NCBI RefSeq assembly: GCF_020497125.1
Contig: NC_059081.1
Location: 18,571,105 to 18,635,104 of the forward strand
Length of the DNA: 64,000 nt
Direction of reading: 5' to 3'
Origin: Mauremys mutica
Taxonomy: Eukaryota; Chordata; Testudines; Geoemydidae
The stretch's first letter is position 1. Each line of letters begins with the position of its first letter. Under the pieces are notes generated by a model. It ran no database searches. It saw only the letters and a program-made list of their open reading frames with translations, and was not told the origin of the DNA. Below are positions 12,622 through 23,179 of the stretch, in pieces. A program made the position numbers and the translations under genes.

Positions 12622-13490
12622 TGTTCATAGAAAAGTCATACCAGATCAGACCAGCAATCCATCTAGTTCACTATACTGTCACTGATAATGATCAGTACCA
12701 GATTCTTCAGAAGAAGGTGCAGAAATCCCAATATGGGACAGTTATGGAACATTTCCATAGGTGAACCATCTTCCCAGCCTTTGGCAGTTAGGGAGAGGCA
12801 GATGACCCAAAACATGAGGGTCAATATCTCTTACATTTTTATCCTATCTAATATAATTGTGGATGTTCATTATCCTACAAATGCCTAATCCTTTCCTGGA
12901 TTCTGATAAGCTCTTGCACTCACTGACATCTTGTGGTAATGCGTTCCAAAGATTGATTATTTATTGTGGAAAAAATTTTATTTTATCAGTTTTAAATGTA
13001 TTTCGGTTTCATTAAATGTTCCCTTGTTCTGAAAGTATGAAAGAAGGTAAACAAGAGCACTGAATTTACCTTCTTTTTTCCATTTTTTTACTGTCCCCAT
13101 CTCCTCTATAAATAAAACAGTCCTAGCCTTTTCAGTCTTTCTGATACAGAAGTGTGTTCATGCCTCTAAGGGTATGTCTACACTACCCGCTGGATCGGTG
13201 GGCAGCGATCGAACCAGCGGGGGTCTAGACGCGATAAATCGATCCCCGAGCGCTCTCCCGTCGACTCCTGTACTCCACCACCGTGAAAGGCTCAGGCAGA
13301 GTCGACAGGAGAGCTGCAGCAGTTGACTCACTGCGGTGAAGACACCACGGTAAGTAGATCTAAGTACGTCGACTTCAGCTACATTATTCACGTAGCTGAA
13401 GTTACGTAACTTAGATCGATTTCCCCCCCCACAGTGTAGACCAGGCCTTATCCCTGTTGCCACTTTCTGTAAATTACCCTTTTGCCTAGA
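12622..13490 (-). mobile_element. CR1 LINE 3' portion, split by a MITE
   Basis: On the + strand it starts 'catagaaaagtcataccaga' and 'tcagaccagcaatccatcta', the complement of a CR1 3' UTR. It continues through 'tcacatcttgtgg'-like ORF2-end sequence. The 3' end is at the left, so the element is on the minus strand and 5'-truncated, as is usual for CR1. It is heavily mutated with no intact frame. A Harbinger MITE (13170-13447) interrupts it, and CR1-like sequence resumes at 13451. Confidence 0.8.
13170..13447. mobile_element. Harbinger-type MITE, 278 bp
   Basis: Ends GGGTATGTCTACACTA ... AGTGTAGACCAGGCC, the same termini as the larger Harbinger at 21559-24038. It is flanked by TAA on the left (13167-13169) and TTA on the right, both fitting the 3-bp TWA target of PIF/Harbinger but not identical. 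The interior is GC-rich with inverted GTCGAC/GTAGATC blocks and no coding capacity. A 101-codon minus frame crossing it is a shadow. Confidence 0.9.
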
Positions 13491-13494
13491 ATGT

Positions 13495-14165
13495 TAATAA
13501 ATACCATGTGATTATGGTGTTCAGGTCAAGATACAGTTTATAATGGTTGTAAACCACTAATATTTAAGCCCCCGGGAATTCTGGATTTTTACTGAACCAT
13601 TATCAAAATTGCTACTGCCTTGGTGAAGCTTCAGTCCTATTTCCAATTTACTATATCTTCCATTTGTATAACTTATAAACTTAATGCAGGCAGAATACTG
13701 TAAGAGATTCTATGTGGTTATTTTTCAAAATTTCTATTTTTCTATTTTGGAATGGAATAGGTGTGGAATAGTTTTTACTATTAAACTAGTATCAAACTGT
13801 CATACCTTTGCAAGTTTAACAGAGCTAATACAGCTTATTTTATCATCAGTGCAAAACAATTCACCCTAATAGGGTGAAAAGGCTCATTTATACAAATACA
13901 TTCCATGATGCTTTCCAGTAAACCACAATACAGCTGTGTTTCTGTGTTGTAGATGAGCCCTTTGCCAGAGAGGATACGTTTGTATGGAATAATAGATCAT
14001 GAAATTGAAATGAGTCTGTTAACTCAGCATTTGTAACCGCAACCAGTGGTTTACTTTGGGTCTGCAGACACATACCATTTAATCCACATTTTTTTGAATG
14101 ATCAATAGACCAGATGCTTGTCTCTCTCACCAACAGAAGTTAGGCCAATAAAAGATCACCCACCC
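13495..14165. other. Non-coding, no gene recognised
   Basis: AT-rich sequence between the CR1 and the hAT MITE. No coding signal. Confidence 0.6.
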
Positions 14166-14177
14166 TGTGTCTCCAAT

Positions 14178-14439
14178 CAGAGGCGGCTCTAAGTATTTTG
14201 CCGCCCCAAGCACAGCAGGCAGGCTGCCTTCGGTGGCTTGCCTGCGGGAGATCCCAGGTCCCGCGGATTCGGCGGCAAGCCTGCGGGATGTCTGCCAAAG
14301 CCATGGGACCAGCGGACCCTCCGCAGGCACGCTGCCAAAGGCAGCCTGCCTGCCGCCCTCGTGGCGACCGGCAGAGTGCCCGCCGTGGCTTGCCGCCCCA
14401 AGCACGCGCTTGGCGTGCTGGTGCCTGGAGCCGCCCCTG
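14178..14439. mobile_element. hAT MITE, 262 bp, GC-rich
   Basis: Begins CAGAGGCGGCTCTA and ends with the complement of CAGGGGCGGCTCCA, giving about 14-bp imperfect terminal inverted repeats with CAG...CTG ends. It is flanked by a perfect 8-bp duplication, TCTCCAAT, at 14170-14177 and 14440-14447. The 8-bp duplication plus CAG ends define hAT. Inside, 'GCCGCCCCAAGCAC' appears near both ends. It is much more GC-rich than its flanks. Six overlapping ORFs on both strands here are compositional artefacts. Confidence 0.93.
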
Positions 14440-14447
14440 TCTCCAAT

Positions 14448-15145
14448 AGATCAGGGTCAGATGATCTCAGGTAGAGTCAGATTAATAGACAAGTCACAAA
14501 TGTATGCACTGTCTTAAGTCTGTAAGGCAATTTTAAAATCAATTTGATGTCGACAGACAATCAATGTAGCTCTTTCAATATGGAAGTAACATGCTGAGGT
14601 CACACAGGGCCAAATTCTGCTCTCAGGTTTTCAGTGTTTTTCCTCACGTTGGACCCTTCTCAGCATATTCAGAGGGTAAGGCCATGAATAATTGTTATAA
14701 TAGTCTAACATAGAAGACTTTTCTATAGGCTTGTGATGTTTCGGCCACATTTTGACAAGATTAAAAATAAACGTTTCCCACAGATCTCATATTGCAATAA
14801 AGATTCTCAGATACAATGGTGATGTGTGCAGCATAAATACCTAGTTTCATTGAAAAATGGCAGATCTGGGGATAACGCCTATATTTTCTATATACTGTAC
14901 CATGTTGTATGGGTCTTCATATATGAAGCAGACCAACCAAAAATAACTCTGATTTTAGCTATATTAGTCCAATTCTGCCCTCAGTTATACAGATGCATAT
15001 CTATTCCCATCAACAGAGTTCACTCAAAGGGGTTCATGGGTTTGCCACAAACTAAATGTTTGTATAGACACTCCCTTAAGAGGGGAGAATGATGGAATTC
15101 CTCCCCCCCAAAAAAGGTTTGAGACCCGACACCTTAGTGGGTGCA
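14448..15145. other. Non-coding with scattered small inverted-repeat pieces
   Basis: 'gggccaaattctgctctcag' at 14608 and 'ccaattctgccctcagttat' at 14969 are starts of the amniote palindromic repeat class built on 'AATTCTGCTCTCAGTTA'. No gene. Confidence 0.5.
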
Positions 15146-15150
15146 CTCAG

Positions 15151-15340
15151 GATATGTCTGCACTGCAGTAAAACACTCTTGGCTGGCCCATGTCAGCTGG
15201 CTCGGCCTGTGGGGCTAGAAAATGTCAGTATAGATGTTTGGGCTCCAGTCTGAATATCTACATTACAATTTTAGAGCCCCGCAGACTGAGTCAGCTGACA
15301 TGGGCCAGCCAAGGGTGTTATACTGTAGTGTAGACATGAC
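15151..15340. mobile_element. Fold-back MITE, 190 bp
   Basis: The two halves are imperfect reverse complements along almost the whole length. The left arm reads gatatgtctgcactgcagt, then 'ggctggcccatgtcagctgg'. The right arm complement reads gtcatgtctacactacagt, then 'ggctggcccatgtcagctga'. The flanking direct repeat is CTCAG on both sides (15146-15150, 15341-15345). The first bases resemble the Harbinger terminus, but the flank is not TWA, so the superfamily is unsettled. A second copy starts at 63957. Confidence 0.85.
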
Positions 15341-15557
15341 CTCAGAGACCACAGAGGCACCAGAGGTGCAGCTAGCACTATAACTGTGACAATAGATTCA
15401 TCTCTGACTCTGTGTAAGTGAAAACACTCATTATTCCATTTGCTTAATTGAATGTGAATTCCTTGTTGCATGTTGAACAAATTAATTTTCTATTCATCTT
15501 GAGTGGGCAAATCTGTATATATAACACTATTGTGTCCTTGATCATTATACTCTAAAC

Positions 15558-15683
15558 CAGTGGTTTTAAACCTTTTTTTTAATTTGTGGACCCCTAAAAA
15601 ATGGAGGCGTGGACTCCTTTGGAAATCTGACACATAATCTGAGGACCCCCAAGGATCTGCAGACCCCTGGTTGAAAACCACTG
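15558..15683. mobile_element. hAT MITE, 126 bp
   Basis: Ends CAGTGGTTTTAAACC and the complement of CAGTGGTTTTCAACC (14 of 15 match). Flanks are CTCTAAAC and CTCTAACC, an 8-bp duplication with one difference. Internal 'ggacccct' blocks occur on both sides. Typical of Charlie/MER5-like hAT MITEs. Confidence 0.9.
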
Positions 15684-15691
15684 CTCTAACC

Positions 15692-16385
15692 TTATCAGCA
15701 GAATTCACGTTTCAGTGTGTGCTTTTCATTTTTACATGGTAAACATTACTAAAAATTAGAGGTAGCATTTTACTGTTTATATATTGGGCAAATATGAAAT
15801 ATGCAATTTCATTCATGGGATCTGTTTGGGCCATAGTAACTAACTAACTAATGGGTTTTACTTGATGAAGCTACATCATTAGAGAAGATAAAAGTGACTG
15901 TTTACTTTGTAATTATTTACCATCTAATTTCCATTGCATTCTCTGGTACTGCCATTGCCATTAAATGAGGCACAGTTACCGCAGTGAAAGCAGTGAGCAC
16001 TCGCATGAAATTTGTGGCCTGTAAAGTAAACTATTACCAAATTAGATGAGATAAATTGACTAGAAATGATTGAAACTATCTAATCCACACCTTCAGGTCT
16101 CTGGGTATGTGGAAAACTTTCTACTTTTGAAAGGGTTTTCTCTACCCAGTGCAGATTGGCTGTTTGCTCCAACCGTCTGCCTCTCTGTCCCTTTACTTCA
16201 GCTTCACTCTGCACCTGCCCTTCTTACCCTTGTCTCCTCTGTCCTGCCACCTGAGTCCCCTTTCCTTCAGTATCCTCTTGCCCTTCCCTTTTCTTTCCAT
16301 TTAACTTATCCCTTCTGAACTCACCCTCACCCCCAAAAACAAAGCAAAACCCACAATCAAACATGTTTATGGCACTAACATGCTG
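15692..16385. other. Non-coding, no gene recognised
   Basis: No support for exon, RNA or repeat. Confidence 0.6.
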
Positions 16386-16389
16386 TTTG

Positions 16390-16545
16390 CTGCCAGCACA
16401 TTGTTCACTCTGCTTGTGTGTTATGTCCCTCCCCACAGCTCTTCAGGGCAGGGGCCATCTCCTACTCTGTTGGTCCTGTGCCTAGCACAATGGGCCCTGT
16501 TGTTGGCTGGCCTTTATGTGCTATCATGATCAACATGGTTAATAA
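16390..16545 (-). repeat. Ancient amniote SINE/LINE-3' fragment
   Basis: 'cttcagggcaggggccatct', 'gtgcctagcacaatgggccc' and 'ggcctttatgtgcta' form the reverse orientation of the family at 9172 and 52583. Recognisable but old. Confidence 0.65.
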
Positions 16546-16549
16546 TAGG

Positions 16550-18490
16550 CAGGTAGTACAGTCACTGGACAGCTAGACTCAATGTTTATTTCCTTCCATA
16601 AATTGAGATGAGGTGCCTGCTAATATTTCATATATCAGAAATATTGCATGGCCCCAGGTTTGGAAACACCTAGAATGTGGCACCCATTACATCAACTCAG
16701 TAGATGTGGTCAATATATAGTTCTTAACTATCTGAGATGTTACCTTGTTTATGTTCTCCACAAACACACCCACAAAACTCATTCCCAGAGTGGCTCTTTT
16801 GTTAAAAGCACAAGGTATTAGGAACAAACTCATCCAGTATGGGTCTTAGAAAGTTCACATGCCCTGTATGGTACAGAACTCACCTCTCCAAGAGCTATCT
16901 TCCTACTGGTGCACTAGGGAGCACTGCTCCCTTCTCCTGCGGAGCAAAAGACAGGAGGACATGCACTAGGGCTGCAGCGGCTACTGCAGCCTCATGTCTG
17001 TGCAGCCAGTACCCAGCAGGGGTTGTAGGTGGGATTTCATTTCCCTTGTGCATCTCCCCAGTATCTAGCTGGGTGCTGGATTCAACATCTGCCCCTTCAT
17101 ATTTTGTGGATTTCAGCACTTTTTTTCTGTATGCGTTGGGTGAATCCCCAGGATTTCAGCTGACTGGGAGTGTTTTATTTGTGAAATATGGAGTCAGGGG
17201 AGGTGCACAAAATCCTGAAGCTACAGTCCAAGGGAGTCATAGTATAGGACCTGCTCCAGTTCAACTCATTGGGAGTTTTGTCATCAACTTCATTTGTGGC
17301 CGCATCAGGCCTATATGTTGAAACTGTACCACTGATTAACCCAGAGACTGATGAAATATATTCACTGGCTGAAAACTGGCTATTTCGAATAAAGGAACCG
17401 ACACCTAAGAGAGGGAATTTCCCTGGCTCCGGTCTATAAGTAAATGAGCTGCTCGCCGTTTCTTCTTGATGCTCACTTTAATTTAATCAGTGTTTTAAAA
17501 TGCCTCTCTTTGTTGTTTTCTGGCATTGAAATATGAGTAAGGTCAGGACAATAGTGAGTGAAAGGGAGCATTCCCTAGATTTCGGGTACACTTTTCCATG
17601 GATTTCTATTGTCACTGCACATGACCAATTGACCTTTGAAACCGTGTCAGAAATAACTCTAGGTCTTGATGGATGACATTGACCTTAATAACAATAACAA
17701 AACACAGCAAAAAAAATGCAGCCCCTTTTCTTTGTAATCACCATGGATTGCTGACTGTCAGGCTCAGACTTTCTATTATTGTTCCTCTCATTTACAAACC
17801 AGACAGCATTACAATAGTTTTTACTTATTGGCTGGTACGAGAGCTAATGTGAAGACGGGCAGTGTGAATGCAGCAGACAGAACTTCATGGTAGTAAGTAA
17901 CAGAGAGAGGGATCAGGAACAGAAAAGCTGACTTTAAAAGAAAGTATGTTCTCTCTCACAGATCTAGCCAGGCATTTTACAGATGAAACTGCTAGTCTGT
18001 TATGGTAAACTGAATGACTTGATTCTCTCCACCTTGAATTCTTCCCCTCAAATATATATGCCCAATTCCTGTGCATATCATAAACTAACAGGACTGGCTC
18101 CTGGTGCAAAGATTTTGTAATGTGCCCTCTGCGTTCATCATTGAAACTAAAAATGGTTGAGATTATTTCCCTGGTTTTTGTTTGTTTAATGCAAACATTT
18201 TTTATCATTTCAGTGTTTAAGCAGAGAAAAATGACTGAAATAGAAATATGACCCTCAAGTTCCATATAATTATTTATTGTTGTGAGAAGAGACTTAAGAG
18301 CTGTCAAATCTCTGTCTTTCCCTAACATTTTTTTTACTGTTCTGTGCAAAAATTTCAATTAAAAAGTCAATTTTTAAAAAATGATTTAGAATCACCAGAA
18401 ACCTGCTTGAAAAGGGGAACATGTTTACACAACATCTAAAGTTAATGAAGAAGTTCCTTATTGGTTTGATATATTAGCTCAACTTTTGCC
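16550..18490. other. Non-coding, two of the window's longer chance ORFs
   Basis: Frames at 16839-17321 (+, 160 codons) and 17885-18358 (-, 157 codons) were read for motifs. I see no domain, signal peptide or family resemblance. A decayed palindromic repeat ('ggacctgctccagttcaact' ... 'ggccgcatcaggcc') lies at 17243-17312. Confidence 0.55.
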
Positions 18491-18499
18491 TCTCATGGT

Positions 18500-18790
18500 T
18501 TAGGAAGCAGAGAGTATTCCTATGTTATACAATTCATTAAACTTGTCTAAAGAATACAAAGAGCCTATATCCCTTTGTGCTTTGAAAAAGGCCATTGTGA
18601 ATCTGCCCCGACTGGGTGCTTTTCCAGATTTCATGCCCTTTAAAGCATCAATTACCTCTGACAATTCTATCAGGCTTCTATTAAGTTTCCACCTATTAAG
18701 TTTCCACAAGCCGTAAGTAAATTAATCTGCCTCAATCCAATCATTAATCAGATGGGTGAAAGAATATCTTTAAAAAAGTGTGTAATTTAT
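18500..18790 (-). pseudogene. L1-like LINE reverse transcriptase fragment
   Basis: The minus frame contains LSEVIDALKGMKSGKAP, followed by ...FFKA...LYSLDKFNELYNIGILSAS. This matches the L1/Tx1 linker and RT start, where 'EEV..AI..MKSGKAPGPDGFP.EFYK' and 'LF...G.LP.S' are expected. The GPDG motif has decayed to SRGR. The fragment ends before the catalytic YxDD region. A 15-bp tandem duplication (18678-18707) lies in its upstream part. Clearly dead. Confidence 0.7.
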
Positions 18791-18894
18791 GATGATGATA
18801 TCCCAAAGAAATTGTTCCTTTTAGTTAATAATTTGTTATCCTGTGAATGCATATATGATATTAGACTGGCAGGACTGTTTTTCAGGCTATATCA

Positions 18895-18975
18895 ATTAGT
18901 TCATATTTGCATAGCACTTTGAAGATGTAAAGAACTATATAAATGTAGAGTATTATTAATTAATTATTTATTTGG
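18895..18975 (+). repeat. MIR-like 3' end
   Basis: 'ttgcatagcactttgaagatg' and 'aactatataaatgtagagta' followed by ATTATTAAT match the MIR 3' end ('aagcgcttt..., tataaatg..., attatta'). Confidence 0.55.
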
Positions 18976-18979
18976 ATTG

Positions 18980-20540
18980 TCAATCTACCAGGCACATACC
19001 CCTATTTGTAAAGTATATTTAACAGTGTCAGACTGCTTTCAGCCTTCATGGCAAAGAATTTTTTATTTTTATTTTTTAAAAGACCCTCAGTTGTTTTTTC
19101 CCATTGGTATTTTTTTGTTAGCTTTGAATAAGAATGCTGCTTTAACAGGCACAACAGGAAGAAAAGATAAATAATCTTTTGGTAGAACTATAACTTTAAT
19201 TACTTCTTTGCATACCAGTCTTAAAAACATGGGGGGCCTGACTGAAATCAATGGGATTGCAAGTTGAGTAAATCAGCTTATATTTATCTTCTGTACCTAG
19301 CTGCCAGTATGTCACCAAATCTCTATCTCTTAACATAGAAAGGGATGGATTCTAATGATTTTCAAAACTGTTTTTAAAAAATGATTTTAGTGAGGGATTT
19401 GGATTGACATTAATTTAAATTAGTTTAACATTGTATTGACAAAGTTCTGAGGGGGCAGGAAGTGTTGTGGCCTGTATTCATGTTACATAGGGGGCATACA
19501 ATGCAGGAACATTCAAACTTTAGTCGGGTTTAGGGGCTTTACACTCCTAAAGGCCTACTGGGAATTTTTGCTGAAGTAAGGAGTGCATGAGGTGCTAACC
19601 CAGCTATCACACCTAACTAAGTGATGTTGCCACTAAACTGCAATGTTCATTTCTTGATTTTTTTTTGTATAAACAAAGAAGTTGCAAACATTTTATCCTC
19701 TCATTAAATTTGAACATGATACATTCTTTCTCAAAGCACATTCTGGCTTTTCTGACTGGAAGAAATGAAGCCTAAACAAAAATTCTGAGAATAAGAATAG
19801 GGAAATCAGAGACAGACATCACATTTAAGAAATGACTAATACCTCCCTCCCCTTTAGAAATACTTTTGTCTGGAACAACTAATAACAAAACAACAACAAT
19901 ACTGCAGCCCCTGAGAACCAGTTGAATCAGTCAGAAGGGGAAGAACGGGCAAGGGGTGAAAATTCTTCTAATAATTTGTTAAGAAACACTGTAAAGTCTG
20001 ACAAAGGGATATGCATAGATGGCCACAAATGGTGCTGCAGTGCCACCACCTGAGAGAAAGAGAGACTCGGAGGGGGGAGGAGAGGAGGAGGAAATGGGGA
20101 TAATTCCAGTGTATAAAAATCCTACTGGAGTCCTGATTTTGAAGGTGATTGAACTCCTAGTGTTCTGTCAAGATGCAGCAGCTGTTGAGGAAGGAGGCCA
20201 GCCTCTGGTGTTTCTCCCAGACAGCAATTTGTTTTCATCTTTACCACTGACTAAGCCTGGGACTCGTAAATCATGAAATGCATATGAGACATGAGCAATG
20301 GTTAAAGTCGATTGAAACAGGAGGGTGGTGGTGGGGGGGGGGGGGGGGGGCTCACACTGCACTGTACCCTTCTGCTTGGGGAGCTGTGCTTCCCCACTCT
20401 CACTTCCCTCTTCCTGCATATCAACAATTCAATGGGAATTTTACCTCAGAATTCCCACTTGCTCTGCTGGGTGCTATAGTGGATAAACTATTTCCTCCTC
20501 AGCTCAATATGAATACATGTAGAACAATCAGATGACAGGG
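18980..20540. other. Non-coding, no gene recognised
   Basis: Includes an 18-G homopolymer at 20333-20350 next to GGT repeats. The frame at 20019-20276 starts with a plausible-looking N-terminus but has no family match and no splice or domain support. Confidence 0.55.
20333..20350. repeat. Poly(G) run of 18
   Basis: Uninterrupted G homopolymer preceded by GGTGGTG. Its exact length is unreliable in most assemblies. Confidence 0.95.
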
Positions 20541-20544
20541 CAGG

Positions 20545-20645
20545 GTACTGGAAGACCTGGAGTCTATGGCTAGCCTGGTCTTTGGCGAACTGAGCAACCT
20601 TGGGTCAACCTCTCTTTGTCTCAGTGTCTCCATTTATAAAAGAAA
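20545..20645 (+). repeat. MIR-like SINE fragment
   Basis: 'ggtactggaagacctggagt', 'gagcaaccttgggtcaacc', 'tctctttgtctcagtgtctc' and 'catttataaaag' follow MIR order. Confidence 0.7.
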
Positions 20646-20649
20646 TCCT

Positions 20650-21555
20650 CCACTGGAAGAGGACCACTCTGAGAGACCTGTTGCCTGTGGCAGAAGTTGA
20701 CACAAGGTGGTTTCTACAGCTCTTACTTGGCACCAGGGCCAGGTGGCTCAATAACAGGAAGCCATAATTGGGTCTCTGACGGCAACCCTTCTCCACTGGT
20801 CAAGTGGGATGAAGACTTGGTTCCTATAACACTGTCCAGGACAAAATGTTGAGAGACCTTAATGGTTACAAACACTGGGAGAAGGTGGATAATTATTGGA
20901 GGAATGGTACAGTTAGGATTATGTGATTCAAGAATAAATTACCAGGGAAAGAGGCAAAGACTATCTATGCAAATTGTGTGTTTTAAAATTTTAGAGAATT
21001 TAGGATTATGAGCCCCATCTATGTTGAAAGTCCACTATAGCGTAGGCAAAAGCCAGAAGTTTAGTACAGAGATGATCTCAGAATGTACAATATAATCAAA
21101 TGGACCAATTTTTTAGCTAGTGGTAATTGAGAGTTCATTTTTGCATGGAGAGCTTCAGTCTCCATCTGTTGAGAAATGTTGCCCAGTATAGGTTTTTGGG
21201 GTGAGGAGCACTGAATCTGTGACTCATGTAACTGGAAGAGTCTGTCTTCACTAAAAAAAAAAAGTATCCTGTACTCAGTGGTGAAGAGTTGAGTCAGCTG
21301 ATACGATATTGAACACGACAATGTTGGCTAGTTAAGGTTAAAGCACAATGAGCTGAGATGATGCTGAACACAACTTGTCAATGTCCAGTCACTCATAATG
21401 ATCAATCACTCACTATCAACATTGCTTCAGCTAACTTGACTCTTCACAATTGTTCTTCAACATCATAACATTTTCTAGCAAAGTCAAGCCCTAACAGAAT
21501 AACCCTTCTTTGCCATGTTTTTCCCTTATCATTGCCTGCTCAATTAGATATAGTA
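20650..21555. other. Non-coding, no gene recognised
   Basis: No recognised element before the Harbinger transposon. Confidence 0.6.
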
Positions 21556-21959
21556 TAAGGGTATGTCTACACTACGAAATTAGGTCGATTTTATAGAAGT
21601 CAATTTTTAGAAATCTATTTTATACAGGCGATTGCGTATGTCCACATTAAGCGCATTAAGTCGGCGTAGTGTGTCCTCACCACCGTGGCTCGCATCGACT
21701 TATGGAGTGGTGCACTGTGAGTAGCTATCCCACAGTTCCCGCAGTTTCCACGGCCTGTTGGAATTCTGGGTTAAGCTCCCAATGCCTGATGGGGCAAAAA
21801 TATTGTTGCGGGTGGTTTTGGGTACATGTTGTCAGTTGCCCCTCCCTCCGTGAAAGCAATGGCAGACAATCATTTCGCGCCTTTTTTCCTGAGTTACCCG
21901 TGCAGATGCCATACCACTGCAAGCATGGAGCCACTTAGCTCACCATCACCGCTACTGTT

Positions 21960-22070
21960 GTGGGAAAGTCTACTGTGGAGGCTGCTGTGATCCAAGTAGC
22001 CAATGCAATCATTGACGTTCTGTTAAGGGTAGTGACTCTGGGAAATGTGCGGGCCTTTTTAGATTTTAGG
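21960..22070 (+). pseudogene. Harbinger transposase, N-terminal fragment
   Basis: The frame reads VGKSTVEAAVIQVANAI and continues ...VVTLGNVRAF. This matches the helix-turn-helix-adjacent region of HARBI1-type transposases, where 'xxGxSxSTVxxxVxxxxxAI' is expected. The frame then runs into non-homologous sequence, so the segment with the first two catalytic aspartates is absent. Family knowledge: the intact protein is a DDE nuclease of about 350-400 residues that acts with a Myb/SANT-like partner. Confidence 0.75.
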
Positions 22071-22354
22071 TGCATCCTATTCCTGTCCTTTGTCACTGGT
22101 GAAGAAGTCTTGCAGCCGTACATTCCAGTCTGGTCGGCGCTGTAACACCCCATAGCACTTCTGTGGTTGACACATGTAACAGCTCCAAGGCTCTTGCTCT
22201 TTTGCCTTGGCCGAGGTACCTTGCCCTACCTGGACCTCCAAGCATTCAACATAGAAGCACCTGCAGCAGCTGGCATTGCTACACAGCAGCAGCTCCTTGC
22301 CTTCGCAGTAGATGGTGCAGTAGGACTGCTAACCATTGTCATCCACCGTTCCCA

Positions 22355-22598
22355 CTGCAACTCTGCTCTCCTGCTCCCCAGCGATGAGCTTGGGGGATCC
22401 GTACTGGTCCTCCTGGGTGCTGCTGGCAGCAGACGGTGCAGTAGAACTGGTAACCATCCTCGTCGGACATGTGGCTTGGCCAGGGGTTCTGGGAATGTCT
22501 TCCCTGCCCGGCTCCTAGCAACCTCCAGTGCATGGTGTATGGCTCCATCTCTTCCCCTGCAACTCTGCTCTCCTGCTCCCCAGCGACGAGCTTGGGGG
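22355..22598. repeat. 42-bp direct repeat pair inside Harbinger
   Basis: A block beginning CTGCAACTCTGCTCTCCTGC occurs at 22355-22396 and again at 22557-22598 with one difference (gaTgag/gaCgag). A second related pair containing 'ggtgcagtaRgactg' lies at about 22313 and 22435. They show that the middle of the element was rebuilt by local duplication. Confidence 0.9.
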
Positions 22599-22629
22599 AA
22601 TCTGTTCATGAAGCCTGGACAGTTGTAAG

Positions 22630-22947
22630 GAGCAGTTCAACTATAGGCTGAGCAAGTGCAGAATGGTGGTAGTATGTGCCTTTGGACGTTTAAAAACTCG
22701 CTGGTGCTGTTGGTCAGACCTCAGCGCAACCAACATTCCTATTGTTATTGCTGCTTGCTGTGTGCTCCATAATATCTGTGAGAGTAAGGGGGAGATGTTT
22801 ATGGCGAGGTTGGAAGTTGAGGCAAATTGCCTGGTATCTGATTTTGAGCAGCCAGACACCAGGGCGATTAGAAGAGCACAGCAAGGTGCACTACACATCA
22901 GAGAGGCTTTGAAAACCAGTTTCATGATTGGCCAAGCTTCGGTGTGA
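22630..22947 (+). pseudogene. Harbinger transposase, C-terminal fragment
   Basis: The frame reads EQFNYRLSKCRMVV, then VCAFGRLKTRW, then IAACCVLHNICESKG and ends with a stop at 22945-22947. These are the hallmark C-terminal blocks of HARBI1-like DDE transposases ('NxxLSxxRxxVExxFGxLKxRW' and 'CxxLHNIC'). The third catalytic residue, E in 'VVExAFG', is replaced by V (GTA at 22672-22674). With the upstream D residues also absent, the protein cannot be catalytic. An in-frame ATG at 22663 is not the true start. Confidence 0.9.
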
Positions 22948-23179
22948 CAGTTGTGTGTGTTTCTCCTTGATGCAAACCCACGCCCTTTGTTGATTTTAAT
23001 TCCCTGTAAGCCAACCACCCTCCTCCCTTCGAAATAAAGTAACTATTGTTTTGAAACCACGCATTCTTTCTTTATTAATAAAAAAAATGAGATAACGGAC
23101 AAGGTAGCCCGGGTGGGTTGGGGGAGGAGGGAAGGACAAGGCCACATTGCTTATTGTAGCCTCACTAAAAATCAAACTG

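Noticed and set aside
14127..14517. Cluster of six overlapping ORFs on both strands
   Set aside because: All lie in or across the GC-rich hAT MITE.
16839..17321. 160-codon + ORF
   Set aside because: No domain, family or splice support. It includes a decayed palindromic repeat near its end.
17885..18358. 157-codon minus ORF
   Set aside because: No recognisable family. Nearby L1-like debris is in a different frame and I could not extend the LINE match into it.
22663..22947. Domesticated HARBI1-like gene
   Set aside because: The catalytic E is V, the other catalytic regions are missing, and the element still has its termini and TAA duplication. It is a dead transposon.
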